A DNA stretch of 64,000 bases from CAWANF01 sp963783355. Lineage in GTDB: Bacteria; Bacteroidota; Rhodothermia; Balneolales; DATFMH01. The position numbers were made by a program, and so were the translations under genes. This document shows, piece after piece, positions 55,196 through 63,838 of the stretch. Below the pieces are notes generated by a model. It made no database searches. It was not told where the DNA came from and saw only the letters and a list, made by a program, of their open reading frames with translations. Numbering within the stretch: the stretch's first letter is position 1; every line of letters starts with the position of its first letter. Location of the stretch: positions 310,001-374,000 of the forward strand of contig CAWANF010000005.1 of the NCBI GenBank assembly GCA_963783355.1, written 5' to 3'.

Positions 55196-55246
55196 ATTCG
55201 ACATATTATTATAACATGTCGAATATTTAATAAAATTTCGACACAT
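55196..55246. promoter_or_regulatory. Downstream TTCGACA palindrome cluster after fic
   Basis: ATTCGACATATT (55196-55207) and AACATGTCGAAT (55213-55224) pair with one mismatch; a third half-site ATTTCGACACAT lies at 55235-55246. Same sequence family as the upstream operator. Confidence 0.7.
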
Positions 55247-55484
55247 AAATCAAAACATAAACTGGATCATAAAAAATAAACCTTGAAAATTTACCTGTTC
55301 ATGTCATTTTCCGGGAAAAACTTATATAGGTTTGTTAGTATTGACACGGAAGGCATAACTTTTTGTCTTTTCTCAGGAAAAGGAACGTTCATTTAGCTAT
55401 ATCGGTTAATCGATAAAATTATGACCGAATAGTTGTATTAAAGCAGACCCTAAAGGTTCTTCTCTCTAATCCGGAAAATCACAG

Positions 55485-55778
55485 ATGAAAGATTATGAAC
55501 TTCAAAATAACGAGGAAAAGCATCAGTATGAGTTTCATATCAATGATTACACGCCAAGAATAGAGTATATACTGGTGAAAGATGAAATCTATTTGACCCA
55601 CACTGAAGTTCCGGCCGGTTTGGAAGGTAAAGGCATTGGTTCCAGGCTGATTTTAGCAGCTTTGAAAGATATAGAAAGCAAAAATTTAAAATTAATCCCG
55701 CTTTGTCCATTTGTAGCCGTCTACATAAAAAGGCATCCCGAATGGAAACGAATATTAAAGCCAAATATTAACATTTAA
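55485..55778 (+). CDS. yjdJ: YjdJ-like GNAT acetyltransferase
   Basis: 97 residues matching the compact GNAT family of E. coli YjdJ: YILVKDEIYLTHTEVPAGL, GKGIGSRLILAALKDI, KLIPLCPFVAVYIKRHPEW. A minimal acetyltransferase of unknown substrate. It is followed 12 bases later by a YjdI-like ferredoxin, the usual partner. Confidence 0.88.
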   Translation: MKDYELQNNEEKHQYEFHINDYTPRIEYILVKDEIYLTHTEVPAGLEGKGIGSRLILAALKDIESKNLKLIPLCPFVAVYIKRHPEWKRILKPNINI

Positions 55779-55790
55779 ATATCTCATAGC

Positions 55791-56027
55791 ATGGCAAAGA
55801 AACACGAGTATACCAATGGAGAGTTAACCGTCATTTGGCAACCTGAATTATGCCAGCACTCGGGAATATGTGTAAAGACCTTACCCAATGTTTACAAACC
55901 GGGTGAAAAACCCTGGATAACGGCGGAAAATGCAACAACTGACGAATTGAAAAACCAGATAGCAAAATGCCCGTCGGGGGCATTAAGTTTCAGAATGAAT
56001 AATCAGGATACGTATGACAAATCCTGA
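55791..56027 (+). CDS. yjdI: YjdI-like 4Fe-4S mono-cluster protein
   Basis: 78 residues of the divergent 4Fe-4S mono-cluster family. Cysteines appear in LCQHSGICVKTLP and AKCPSGALSF, with the surrounding WQPELC and KPGEKPW typical of YjdI. Electron carrier or sensor role unknown; conserved pairing with YjdJ-type GNAT. Confidence 0.9.
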   Translation: MAKKHEYTNGELTVIWQPELCQHSGICVKTLPNVYKPGEKPWITAENATTDELKNQIAKCPSGALSFRMNNQDTYDKS

Positions 56028-56222
56028 ATCATCTTATGATTACATTATTGAGGAAATCCGGTTGCAGGTTTTCCTGAAGGTTATCTTTAATCCTATTATA
56101 ACTTGTTTAAAATAAGTTATTTACTTCCTGTTTTGATATATTTTAAGCTATAAAAGACATTTTATTATAAATTTCTTTATTTGCAGTAAGTAACTATTCA
56201 AAATTACCTGAAGAGGTTGTTC

Positions 56223-57362
56223 ATGAGAGAGATGAAGGATATTGTCAACGCCTATCATGCCGCAAAAAACCAAAATATGCAGACGGCTTTAGCTACTGTC
56301 GTTTATGTTGAAGGATCTTCTTACCGGCGACCCGGGGCCCGAATGCTGGTTACGGAAGATGGTCAGCTCACCGGTGCCATCAGTGGCGGATGCCTGGAAG
56401 GAGATGCTTTAAAAAAAGCCCAAGAAGTGATGTCGGAACAAAAATCCAGGTTGATTACATATGATACCAGGGGAACAAATTCCGAACTTGGAATCGGACT
56501 GGGATGCAATGGAATCATCCACATTTTAATTGAACCTGTCGATCCGAAAAACCCGGATAACCCCATTAAGCTATTTGAAAAATATTTCAGTAAGAGACAA
56601 TCCGCCGTATTGGTAACGTTGTTTTCAATGAAAAATAACATGATGGATCAACCCGGAACCTGTCTTTTTTTGAATGATGAAGGAAATATTAAAAGTACGC
56701 TCGATGATAAAAATCTTCGTAACGAATTAATTGCAGATGCTAAAGAGGTCCGGAAAAACAGAACCTCAATGACCAAAGTCTACCGGAACGAAGACGAACT
56801 AACCGGTTTTGTAGAACTATTGGAGCCATCGATCTCGCTAATCGTAACGGGTGCAGGAAATGATACCATCCCGTTAATGAATATGTCGGACATCCTTGGC
56901 TGGGACATGACGATTATCGATTGCAGAGCACATTATCTCACAGAAGAACGATTCCCCGGGGTGCAAAAGATCATCGCAGATTCACCCGAAGAAGTGATGT
57001 CACAAATGAACCCAGACCATCGAACAGCTGCCGTTTTGATGACGCATAACTATAAATATGATCTTGGCATGCTGCGTGAATTGCTGCCGCTGGAATTACC
57101 GTTTATCGGCTTATTAGGACCCAAAAAACGAACTGACCAAATGTTGGCCGAGTTGAGAGAGACAGGTCTTTTTGCGGTTGATGAACATTCCCACAATGTT
57201 TTCGGACCGGTAGGATTGGATATTGGTGCGGAAACACCCGAAGAAATTGCGTTGTCTGTTGTGGCAGAGATCAAAGCTGTTTTCTCGGACAAAACCGGTG
57301 CCCACTTGCGTGAGAAGCAGGAACCAATCCATTCCCGGGAACCGGACATTTATATAATTTAA
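56223..57362 (+). CDS. XdhC/CoxI-family molybdoenzyme maturation protein
   Basis: 379 residues from ATG 56223 (AAGAGG six bases upstream; a TTG at 56217 abuts the ribosome site and is unlikely). N-terminal XdhC_CoxI domain (ATVVYVEGSSYRRPGARML, GAISGGCLEGD, GLGCNGIIHILIEP) and C-terminal Rossmann-like XdhC_C domain (VTGAGNDTIPLM, VLMTHNYKYD, IGLLGPKKRTDQML). These proteins insert sulfurated Mo cofactor into xanthine-dehydrogenase-type enzymes. The partner MocA-like gene follows 102 bases later; no molybdoenzyme gene is in the window. Confidence 0.9.
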   Translation: MREMKDIVNAYHAAKNQNMQTALATVVYVEGSSYRRPGARMLVTEDGQLTGAISGGCLEGDALKKAQEVMSEQKSRLITYDTRGTNSELGIGLGCNGIIHILIEPVDPKNPDNPIKLFEKYFSKRQSAVLVTLFSMKNNMMDQPGTCLFLNDEGNIKSTLDDKNLRNELIADAKEVRKNRTSMTKVYRNEDELTGFVELLEPSISLIVTGAGNDTIPLMNMSDILGWDMTIIDCRAHYLTEERFPGVQKIIADSPEEVMSQMNPDHRTAAVLMTHNYKYDLGMLRELLPLELPFIGLLGPKKRTDQMLAELRETGLFAVDEHSHNVFGPVGLDIGAETPEEIALSVVAEIKAVFSDKTGAHLREKQEPIHSREPDIYII

Positions 57363-57464
57363 AAGGGAAGCGAAGTTTCGAAGAATTCCGATCTCCGTTT
57401 TCCGGTTTCCGGTCTCCCTGTTTTTAATTCAACATTCAAAATTCAACATTTATAATTTCCCGTT

Positions 57465-58049
57465 ATGCCCGGTTTAATCATTTTGGCAGCAGGTTCATCA
57501 GCCCGGTTGGGACAACCGAAGCAGTTGTTAATGTATAAAGGAGAAAGCCTGATTCGACGGGCTGTTCATGCAGGTATTGACGCCCATTGTACTCCCATTG
57601 TTGTTGTTTTGGGAGCTCATTTTGAGGAGATAAAACCCGAAATCGAGGCTGAATCGGCTCATATAGCCTATAACCCCTACTGGCAGGAAGGTATTGCCTC
57701 TTCCATACGGATTGGTGTTTCGGAATTGCGAAAAAAGAATATTGATATCGAAGAAACGATCATCATGCTTTGTGATCAACCGATGGCGGACGCCACCCTG
57801 TTCAAAAATATGATGCTCGAAAAAAGAAAAACCGGCAAAGGGATTGTGTCCTGTTCTTATAACGACACGATCGGCGTTCCGGTTCTTTATCACAAAACCT
57901 ATTTCGGAGAACTACTCGCTCTTAAAGGAGATGATGGCGCCAAAAAAATCCTGATCCGGCACCGTAATGAAGTTGGAACCATACCCTTTCCGGGTGGGGC
58001 AATAGATATTGATACAATGAATGATTATAAGGATATGCTCAAATATTAA
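57465..58049 (+). CDS. MocA-like molybdenum cofactor nucleotidyltransferase
   Basis: 194 residues. The nucleotide-binding signature LAAGSSARLGQPKQLL at residues 7-22 and the later MLCDQPMA motif identify the NTP-transferase family that links CTP to molybdopterin (MocA) or related cofactors. With the XdhC-like gene it forms a cofactor-maturation pair for a molybdoenzyme located elsewhere. Confidence 0.9.
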   Translation: MPGLIILAAGSSARLGQPKQLLMYKGESLIRRAVHAGIDAHCTPIVVVLGAHFEEIKPEIEAESAHIAYNPYWQEGIASSIRIGVSELRKKNIDIEETIIMLCDQPMADATLFKNMMLEKRKTGKGIVSCSYNDTIGVPVLYHKTYFGELLALKGDDGAKKILIRHRNEVGTIPFPGGAIDIDTMNDYKDMLKY

Positions 58050-58151
58050 GTATTAAACAGGACAACATACGACTCAAGACTTTTCTTCAACCAATAATGG
58101 ATGTAGAATTAATCTTGAAATCAGCCTAATCCGTAATTCAGACCATCATAC

Positions 58152-58196
58152 ATAAGAAAGAAGACATCCCATTATTTGAAATATCTTCTTTCTTAT
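58152..58196. terminator. Bidirectional terminator between convergent genes
   Basis: ATAAGAAAGAAGA (58152-58164) and TCTTCTTTCTTAT (58184-58196) form a perfect 13-bp inverted repeat. It lies between the plus-strand MocA-like gene and the minus-strand repeat lipoprotein at 58249 and could serve both. Confidence 0.75.
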
Positions 58197-58248
58197 CGTG
58201 AATCTAATTAAACTTAGCTCTTAAAACTCAACTCTCAGCTCTTTTTTC

Positions 58249-59745
58249 TTATTTCCCGGTCCAAATGTTCCCTCCATTTACTACTGCGGCCAGGTGGCTC
58301 CCATCCGATGAGGAGGCGATGGACAACCATTTTTGAGCTCCCACTCCCTTGCGGTCGGTCCAGGTGGTTCCTCCATCCTTTGAGGTCCAGATATCTCCAT
58401 TGTTTACCACGACAGCCAGGTGGCTCCCATTCGGTGAGGAGGCTATGGACGCCCAAAATCGGGATCCGGCCCCGCTGCGGTCGGTCCAGGTGGCCCCGCT
58501 ATCACTCGAGGTCCAGATATCCCCACCAAGTACCACGGCAGCCAGGTGGCTCCCGTCCGATGAGGAGGCAATGGAATACCAGTACCGGGCTCCCGCACTG
58601 CTGCGATCGGTCCAGGTCGCCCCACCATCACTCGAGGTCCAGATGTCCCCGCCACGTACCACGGCCGCCAGGTGGCTCCCATCCGATGAAGACGCGATGG
58701 ACAGCCAGCTACGGGATCCGGCACTGCTACGGTCGGTCCAGGTCGCCCCACCATCACTCGAGGTCCAGATGTCCCCGCCACGTACCACGGCCGCCAGGTG
58801 GCTCCCATCCGATGAAGACGCGATCGAATACCAGCTACGGGATCCGGCACTGCTGCGGTCGGTCCAGGTCGCCCCACCATCACTCGAGGTCCAAATGTCA
58901 CCATCATACTCCACGGCCGCCAGGTGGCTCCCATCTGCTGAAGAGGCTATGGATACCCAGTATCTGGATCCTGCCCCGTTGCGATCGGTCCAGATCGCCC
59001 CACCATCACTCGAGGTCCAGATATCTCCTCCATATACCACGGCGGCCAGGTGGCTCCCATCCGATGAAGACGCGATGGACAGCCAGCTACGGGATCCGGC
59101 ACTGCTGCGATCGGTCCATTGGATATTGGCTGGCGTTACTGTAACGGTATAATTTTGTGTGCTACTGTCCTGGGCCGTTACCGTATAGGTTACCGGGCTG
59201 GTAAAATTGTTGACGGTCGTGCCGCTGACCTGAGGCGTTGCCCCCACGTTGACCGAGACCCCCGTCGTACTGAAAAAAGCTATAAGGCTATCAACCTTCA
59301 TAAACCAGGGCGTCGTTACCAAAATATTCGTTCCTATGATTGTTCCGGCTACAGCCGGTTTTAAAAAGCCATAATTTGTGATGGATTTGCTTGAAGAGAG
59401 CGGTGGTGCGGTGGGCATACTCACCGTTACGGTATAATTCTGGGTGGACCCATCTTTAGCCGTTACCGTGTAGGTTACCGGGCTGGTAAAATCATTAGCT
59501 GTCGTACCACTAACCTGCGGCGTTGTGCCCACTTTAACCGAAGACCCGTCATACGAAAATTCCGCTACCAAATGGGTCACATCCGTTCCATTGGGTACCG
59601 TGACTTCGATATTTGTCCCTTTTATGCCACCAATAACGTTAGGCTGAACAAATCCGTAACTGGTGATTTTATCAGAAGAGGTCCACCAGCCGGTCGGGGT
59701 TTTGCTGCACGCCGTCATCAGTCCCAAAAAGACAGCGATGAGCAA
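58249..59745 (-). CDS. Repeat lipoprotein copy 1 (DUF5018-like + BNR repeats)
   Basis: 498 residues from a TTG at 59745. Paralogues begin at an ATG corresponding to 59779 here, but an extra base at about 59747-59752 puts that ATG out of frame, so the signal peptide is shortened (LIAVFLGLMTACSK) and the start is uncertain. Lipobox-like MTACSK suggests a lipoprotein. Two DUF5018/Ig-like domains follow (SGTTANDFTSPVTYTVTAKD, KSITNYGFLKPAVAGTIIGT), then about seven 42-residue repeats of the type GATWTDRSSAGSRSWLSIAS with DIWTSSDGG, related to BNR/Ycf48-like propellers, ending GGNIWTGK. Role unknown; probably a surface protein. Confidence 0.82.
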   Translation of the reverse strand: MLIAVFLGLMTACSKTPTGWWTSSDKITSYGFVQPNVIGGIKGTNIEVTVPNGTDVTHLVAEFSYDGSSVKVGTTPQVSGTTANDFTSPVTYTVTAKDGSTQNYTVTVSMPTAPPLSSSKSITNYGFLKPAVAGTIIGTNILVTTPWFMKVDSLIAFFSTTGVSVNVGATPQVSGTTVNNFTSPVTYTVTAQDSSTQNYTVTVTPANIQWTDRSSAGSRSWLSIASSSDGSHLAAVVYGGDIWTSSDGGAIWTDRNGAGSRYWVSIASSADGSHLAAVEYDGDIWTSSDGGATWTDRSSAGSRSWYSIASSSDGSHLAAVVRGGDIWTSSDGGATWTDRSSAGSRSWLSIASSSDGSHLAAVVRGGDIWTSSDGGATWTDRSSAGARYWYSIASSSDGSHLAAVVLGGDIWTSSDSGATWTDRSGAGSRFWASIASSPNGSHLAVVVNNGDIWTSKDGGTTWTDRKGVGAQKWLSIASSSDGSHLAAVVNGGNIWTGK

Positions 59746-59984
59746 ACCAGTGGATACGTAGTTTGCCAGGTATTTTCATAAGTAGTTGTTGTATTGCCGT
59801 GGGTAATTTATATAGTTCTACTTATTTTTAAATAGTTATTTTTGTTGGATATTCAAAATCGTTTATGGCTTATCCTCTTGTAAGGCAAAGAATAATATAA
59901 GTTTATAGCAAGTCTAATAACGTCCGAATGATAACGAATCAAGTGAGAAATCATTTGGTATTCGAATTAATGAATAATACCTAT

Positions 59985-60022
59985 AAAGAAGGCATCCCGA
60001 GCCCACCCGGAATGCCTTCTTT
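59985..60022 (-). terminator. Terminator after repeat lipoprotein copy 2
   Basis: AAAGAAGGCAT (59985-59995) and ATGCCTTCTTT (60012-60022). The same hairpin recurs at 61839 and 63718, in the same position relative to the gene copies. Confidence 0.8.
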
Positions 60023-60074
60023 ATTACCGTGAATCTTACTCAACTTAACTCTTAACACTCAGCTCTTTTTTTTC

Positions 60075-60934
60075 TTATTTCCCCGTCCAGATATCCCCAT
60101 CAGTATACCACGGCGGCCAGGTGGCTCCCGTCTGACGAGGACGCGATGGAGTACCAGTTTTGGGCTCCCACACCGCTTCGTTCGGTCCAGGTAGATCCCC
60201 CATTCTCCGAGGTCCAGATATTCCAACAGTTACCACGGCGGCCAGGTGGCTCCCATCAGATGAGGACGCAATGGACAACCAGATTCGTGGCTCCCGCACT
60301 GCTGCGGTCGGTCCAGGTGCCCCGCCATCACTCGAGGTCCAGATATCGCCATTCCAGTATGCCACGGCGGCCAGGTGACTCCCGTCTGAAGAGGACGCGA
60401 TGGAAAACCAGTTTCGTGGATCCCGCCTACTGCGGTCGGTCCAGGTAGTCCCCGCCATCACTCGAGGTCCAGATATCTCCATCATGTACCACGGCGGCCA
60501 GGTGGCTCCCGTCCGCCGAGGAGGCAATGGATACCCAGTTCCGGAATCCCGCACTGCTGCGGTCGGTCCAGGTAGTCCCCGCCATCACTCGAGGTCCAGA
60601 TATCTCCACCATATACTACGGCGGCCAGGTGGCTCCCGTCTGAAGAGGACGCGATGGAAAACCAGTTGCGGCACCCGCACTGCTGCGATCGGTCCAGGTC
60701 GCACCCGCCATCACTGGAGGTCCAGATATCTCCGCCAGATACCACGGCGGCCAGGTGGCTCCCGTCTGCGAAGAGACAATGGATGCCCAGTATCTGGTTC
60801 CTGCCCCGCTGCGGTCGGTCCAGGTATGCCCCGCCATCACTCGAGGTCCAGATATCTCCGCCATTTACCACGGCGGCCAGGTGGCTCCCGTCCGAAGAGG
60901 ACGCAATGGAAACCCAGAATCGGGCACCCGTCAC
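60075..60934 (-). pseudogene. BNR-repeat part of repeat lipoprotein copy 2, multiply frameshifted
   Basis: Six or seven 42-residue-type repeats (unit length near 126 bases) homologous to those of 58249 and 61933, ending in the conserved DIWTGK stop. One-base indels in nearly every unit break the frame; the spacing of the repeated GGTCCAGGT site is 126, 128, 127, 126, 126 and 128 bases, where an intact gene has 126 throughout. Fragments in all three frames still match the family. Clear decay, or error-rich consensus; not a working protein as it stands. Confidence 0.8.
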
Positions 60935-61604
60935 TGCTTTGGTCCGTCCATTGGATCCCGGCCGGATTAACCGTAACGGTATAATTTTGTGTTGAACTGT
61001 CTTGTGCCGTTACCGTATAGGTCACCGGGTTGGTAAAATCGTTGGCCGTTGTGCCGCTGATCTGCGGCGTGGAACTCACTTTGACCGAGACCCCGGATGT
61101 ACTGAAAAAAGCTATAAGACTATCTACATTGGTATACCAGGGCGTCGTTACCGAAATATTCGTTCCTATGATTGTTCCGGCTACAGCCGGTTTTAAAAAG
61201 CCATAATTCGTGATGGATTTGTTTGAAGAAAGCGGTGGTGCGATACTCACCGTAACGGTATAATTCTGGGTGGACCCATCTTTGGCCGTTACCGTGTAGG
61301 TCACCGGGCTGGTAAAATCATTGGATGTTGTACCACTGACCTGGGGCGTTGAGCCTACTTTTATCGAAGAACCCAGATAGGTAAAATCCGCCACTAAATG
61401 GGTCACATTGGTTCCGTTCGGAACTGATACACTAATATTTTGCCCCGTGATAGACCCCGATACCTTAGGCTGTTCAAATCCAAAATTTGTGATACTCTTG
61501 CCGGAGGTCCACCATCCGGTGGGTGTTTTGCTGCACGCTGCCATCAGTCCCAAAAGGACAACGATGAGCAAACCAGTGGTACGTAGTTTGCCAAGAATTT
61601 TCAT
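60837..61604 (-). pseudogene. N-terminal part of repeat lipoprotein copy 2
   Basis: 256 residues from ATG 61604 (the longer in-frame extension to 61682 lacks a matching start in the paralogues). Lipobox LMAACSK, then two DUF5018-like domains. After WTDQSSDG a one-base shift at about 60930 drops the frame out of the repeats, giving PILGFHCVLFGRE and a stop. Corresponds to residues 1-230 of the gene at 61933. Confidence 0.8.
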
Positions 61605-61755
61605 AAGTAGGTGTTTTGTTGCCGTTGGTAGGTTATGTATTTTTACATAGTTATATATAGATATTTTTTCACGGTTATTCAAAGTATTCTATAGCTTATC
61701 TCCTTGTAAGGCACATAATTTACATTATTTATCATATAGGATTTGTTAACCGGGA

Positions 61756-61823
61756 TAATACGAAAAAACTTCTTATCCGATGGTGAACGGATCAGATGTG
61801 GCCATCTGAATCTTTTCGTATTA
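61756..61823. repeat. Branched inverted-repeat structure upstream of copy 2
   Basis: TAATACGAAAA (61756-61766) pairs perfectly with TTTTCGTATTA (61813-61823), enclosing two small hairpins: TCCG/CGGA (61776-61791) and CAGATG/CATCTG (61793-61808). It lies between the terminator of copy 3 and the start of copy 2. The same structure is found at 63633-63697. Confidence 0.65.
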
Positions 61824-61838
61824 CTAAATGATAAATAT

Positions 61839-61876
61839 AAAGAAGGCATCCCAAGCCCACCCGGAATGCCTTCTTT
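61839..61876 (-). terminator. Terminator after repeat lipoprotein copy 3
   Basis: AAAGAAGGCAT (61839-61849) pairs with ATGCCTTCTTT (61866-61876), near-identical to the hairpin at 59985, downstream of the stop at 61933 on the minus strand. Confidence 0.8.
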
Positions 61877-61932
61877 ATTACCGTCAATCCTATTCAACTT
61901 AACACTTAACACTTAACTCTCAGCTCTTTTAA

Positions 61933-63456
61933 TTATTTCCCTGTCCAGATATCCCCATTAGATACCACGGCGGCCAGGTGTCTTCCATCCGAAGACAATG
62001 CAATGGACTGCCAGGCTTGAGTTCCCGCACTGCGGCTGTCGGTCCAGGTGACCCCGCCATTAACCGAGGTCCAAATATCCCTGCCATTTACCACGGCGGC
62101 CAGGTGACTCCCATCCGAAGACGATGCAATGGACTGCCAGGCTTGAGTTCCTGCACTGCTGCGATCCGTCCAGGTAGCCCCGCCATCGGCTGAGGTCCAG
62201 ATACCCCCTCCTTGCACTACCGCGGCCAGATGACTCCCGTCTGATGAGGACGCGATGGACGACCATAGTCGGACACCAGCACTGGAACGATCGGTCCAGG
62301 TAGCACCGCTATCACTTGAGGTCCAGATATCCCCATTTAGTACCCCAGCAACCAGGTGACTCCCATCTGCCGAGGAGGCGATGGACCCCCAGCTTCGGGT
62401 TCCCGCACTACTGCGATCCATCCAGGTGGCACCGCTGTCCGCAGAGGTCCAGATATCTCCAGTCCAAACCACGGCAGCCAGGTGGCTTCCGTCTGCCGAC
62501 GACGCGATAGACAACCAGTTGCGTGATCCTGCACTGCTGCGAACGGTCCAGGTCGCCCCGCCATCACCTGAGGTCCAGATATCTCCTCCTTGCACTACCG
62601 CGGCCAGCTGGCTCCCGTCTGCCGAGGAAGCTATGGAATACCATAGTCGGGATCCCGCGCTGCTGCGATCCGTCCAGGTGACACCACCATTTGTGGAGGT
62701 CAAGATATCTCCATTTAGCACCCCAGCAACCAGGTGGCTCCCGTCCGATGAGGACGCGATCGAATACCAGCTACGGGCACCCGCACGGTTTTGGTCCGTC
62801 CACTGGATCATGGCCGGCGTTACTGTAACGGTATAATTTTGTGTGCTGCTGTCTTGCGCTGTTACCGTATAGGTCACCGGGCTGGTGAAATTGTTGACGG
62901 TCGTGCCGCTGACCTGCGGCGTGGAACCCACTTTGACTGAAACGCCCGTTGTACTAAAAGAGGCTACCAGACTATCTGGATTCGTATACCAGGGGGGCGT
63001 TACCGATATATTCGTCCCGATAATCGTGCCGGCTGCTGCCGGATTGGTGAACCCATAATTAAAGATGACTTTGGCGGATGAAAGCGGCGGGGCTATGGTA
63101 ACGGTAACCATGTAATCCTGTTTCGAACCATCCTTCGCAGTAACCGTATAGTCCACCGGGCTGGTAAAATTGTTAGAGGTGGTACCGCTGACCTGCGGCG
63201 TCGAGCCTACGTTTATAGAAGAACCCAGATAGGTAAAATCCGCCACTAAATGGGTCACATCGGTTCCGTTTGGAACTGTTACACTAATATTTTGCCCCGT
63301 GAGAGACCCCGACACCTTAGGCTGTTCAAATCCAAAATTCGTGATACTCTTGCTGGAGGTCCACCAGCCGGTCGGGGTTTTGCTGCAGGCTGCCATCAGT
63401 CCCAATAGGACAGCGATGAGCAAACCATGGGTACGTAGTTTGCCAAGAATTTTCAT
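61933..63456 (-). CDS. Repeat lipoprotein copy 3 (DUF5018-like + BNR repeats), intact
   Basis: 507 residues, start ATG 63456 (MKILGKLRTHGLLIAV). Lipobox LMAACSK at ~residue 25. Two DUF5018-like beta-sandwich domains at about residues 35-125 and 130-215 (VSGTTSNNFTSPVDYTVTAK, VSGTTVNNFTSPVTYTVTAQ), then seven 42-residue BNR-like repeats (GATWTDRSSAG, WYSIASSADGS, GGDIWTSGDGG) and the ending GDIWTGK. The repeats show codon-level near-identity, so they were recently amplified or homogenised. Reference copy for the two damaged neighbours. Probably surface exposed; function unknown. Confidence 0.88.
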   Translation of the reverse strand: MKILGKLRTHGLLIAVLLGLMAACSKTPTGWWTSSKSITNFGFEQPKVSGSLTGQNISVTVPNGTDVTHLVADFTYLGSSINVGSTPQVSGTTSNNFTSPVDYTVTAKDGSKQDYMVTVTIAPPLSSAKVIFNYGFTNPAAAGTIIGTNISVTPPWYTNPDSLVASFSTTGVSVKVGSTPQVSGTTVNNFTSPVTYTVTAQDSSTQNYTVTVTPAMIQWTDQNRAGARSWYSIASSSDGSHLVAGVLNGDILTSTNGGVTWTDRSSAGSRLWYSIASSADGSQLAAVVQGGDIWTSGDGGATWTVRSSAGSRNWLSIASSADGSHLAAVVWTGDIWTSADSGATWMDRSSAGTRSWGSIASSADGSHLVAGVLNGDIWTSSDSGATWTDRSSAGVRLWSSIASSSDGSHLAAVVQGGGIWTSADGGATWTDRSSAGTQAWQSIASSSDGSHLAAVVNGRDIWTSVNGGVTWTDSRSAGTQAWQSIALSSDGRHLAAVVSNGDIWTGK

Positions 63457-63632
63457 AAGTAGGTGTTCTGTTGCCGTAGGTAAGGGTTATATATATATGT
63501 AATAGTATATAATCATATATAAAGGCAAATATGATAGGTAATTACCCCGGCTATTCAAAGCATTTTATACCTTATCCTCTTGTAAAGCACAAAATTTACG
63601 TTATTTATCATATTGAATTTTTAATCGGGATA

Positions 63633-63697
63633 ATACGAAAAAGACTTCTTAACCGATGGAGAACGGACCGGATGTGTCCATCTTAATCTTTTCGTAT
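63633..63697. repeat. Branched inverted-repeat structure upstream of copy 3
   Basis: ATACGAAAA (63633-63641) and TTTTCGTAT (63689-63697) enclose two small hairpins (CCG/CGG at 63653-63666 and GATG/CATC at 63671-63682), matching in order and spacing the structure at 61756. Confidence 0.6.
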
Positions 63698-63717
63698 CAT
63701 CACTAAAGGGTACCTAT

Positions 63718-63755
63718 AAAGAAGGCATCCAGGGATCATCTGGAATACCTTCTTT
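63718..63755 (-). terminator. Terminator between a lost copy 4 and copy 3
   Basis: AAAGAAGGCAT (63718-63728) pairs with ATACCTTCTTT (63745-63755) with one mismatch against the other copies. It implies that a further gene copy once ended here. Confidence 0.7.
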
Positions 63756-63813
63756 CCTATCATGAATCTAATTCAACGTAACTCGTAATACTCAACTCTC
63801 AACTCTTTCTTTC

Positions 63814-63838
63814 TTATTTCCCCGTCCAGATATCCCCC
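63814..63838 (-). pseudogene. 3' scrap of a fourth repeat-lipoprotein copy
   Basis: Bases 63814-63838 read, on the minus strand, GDIWTGK and stop, the exact ending of the three gene copies. Homology stops at 63838, and 63839-64000 shows no further relation to the family and no gene. It marks the edge of a deletion or of an unequal recombination. Confidence 0.65.

Noticed and set aside
58308..59152. Long plus-strand open frames of ~270 residues opposite repeat lipoprotein copy 1
   Set aside because: They are low-complexity antisense readings of the 126-base repeats (repetitive Pro/Arg/Ser) and lack start signals; the minus strand encodes a recognisable protein.
58270..63456. 126-base repeats as a CRISPR or satellite array
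   Set aside because: They are coding and in frame in copies 1 and 3, giving BNR-like protein repeats.
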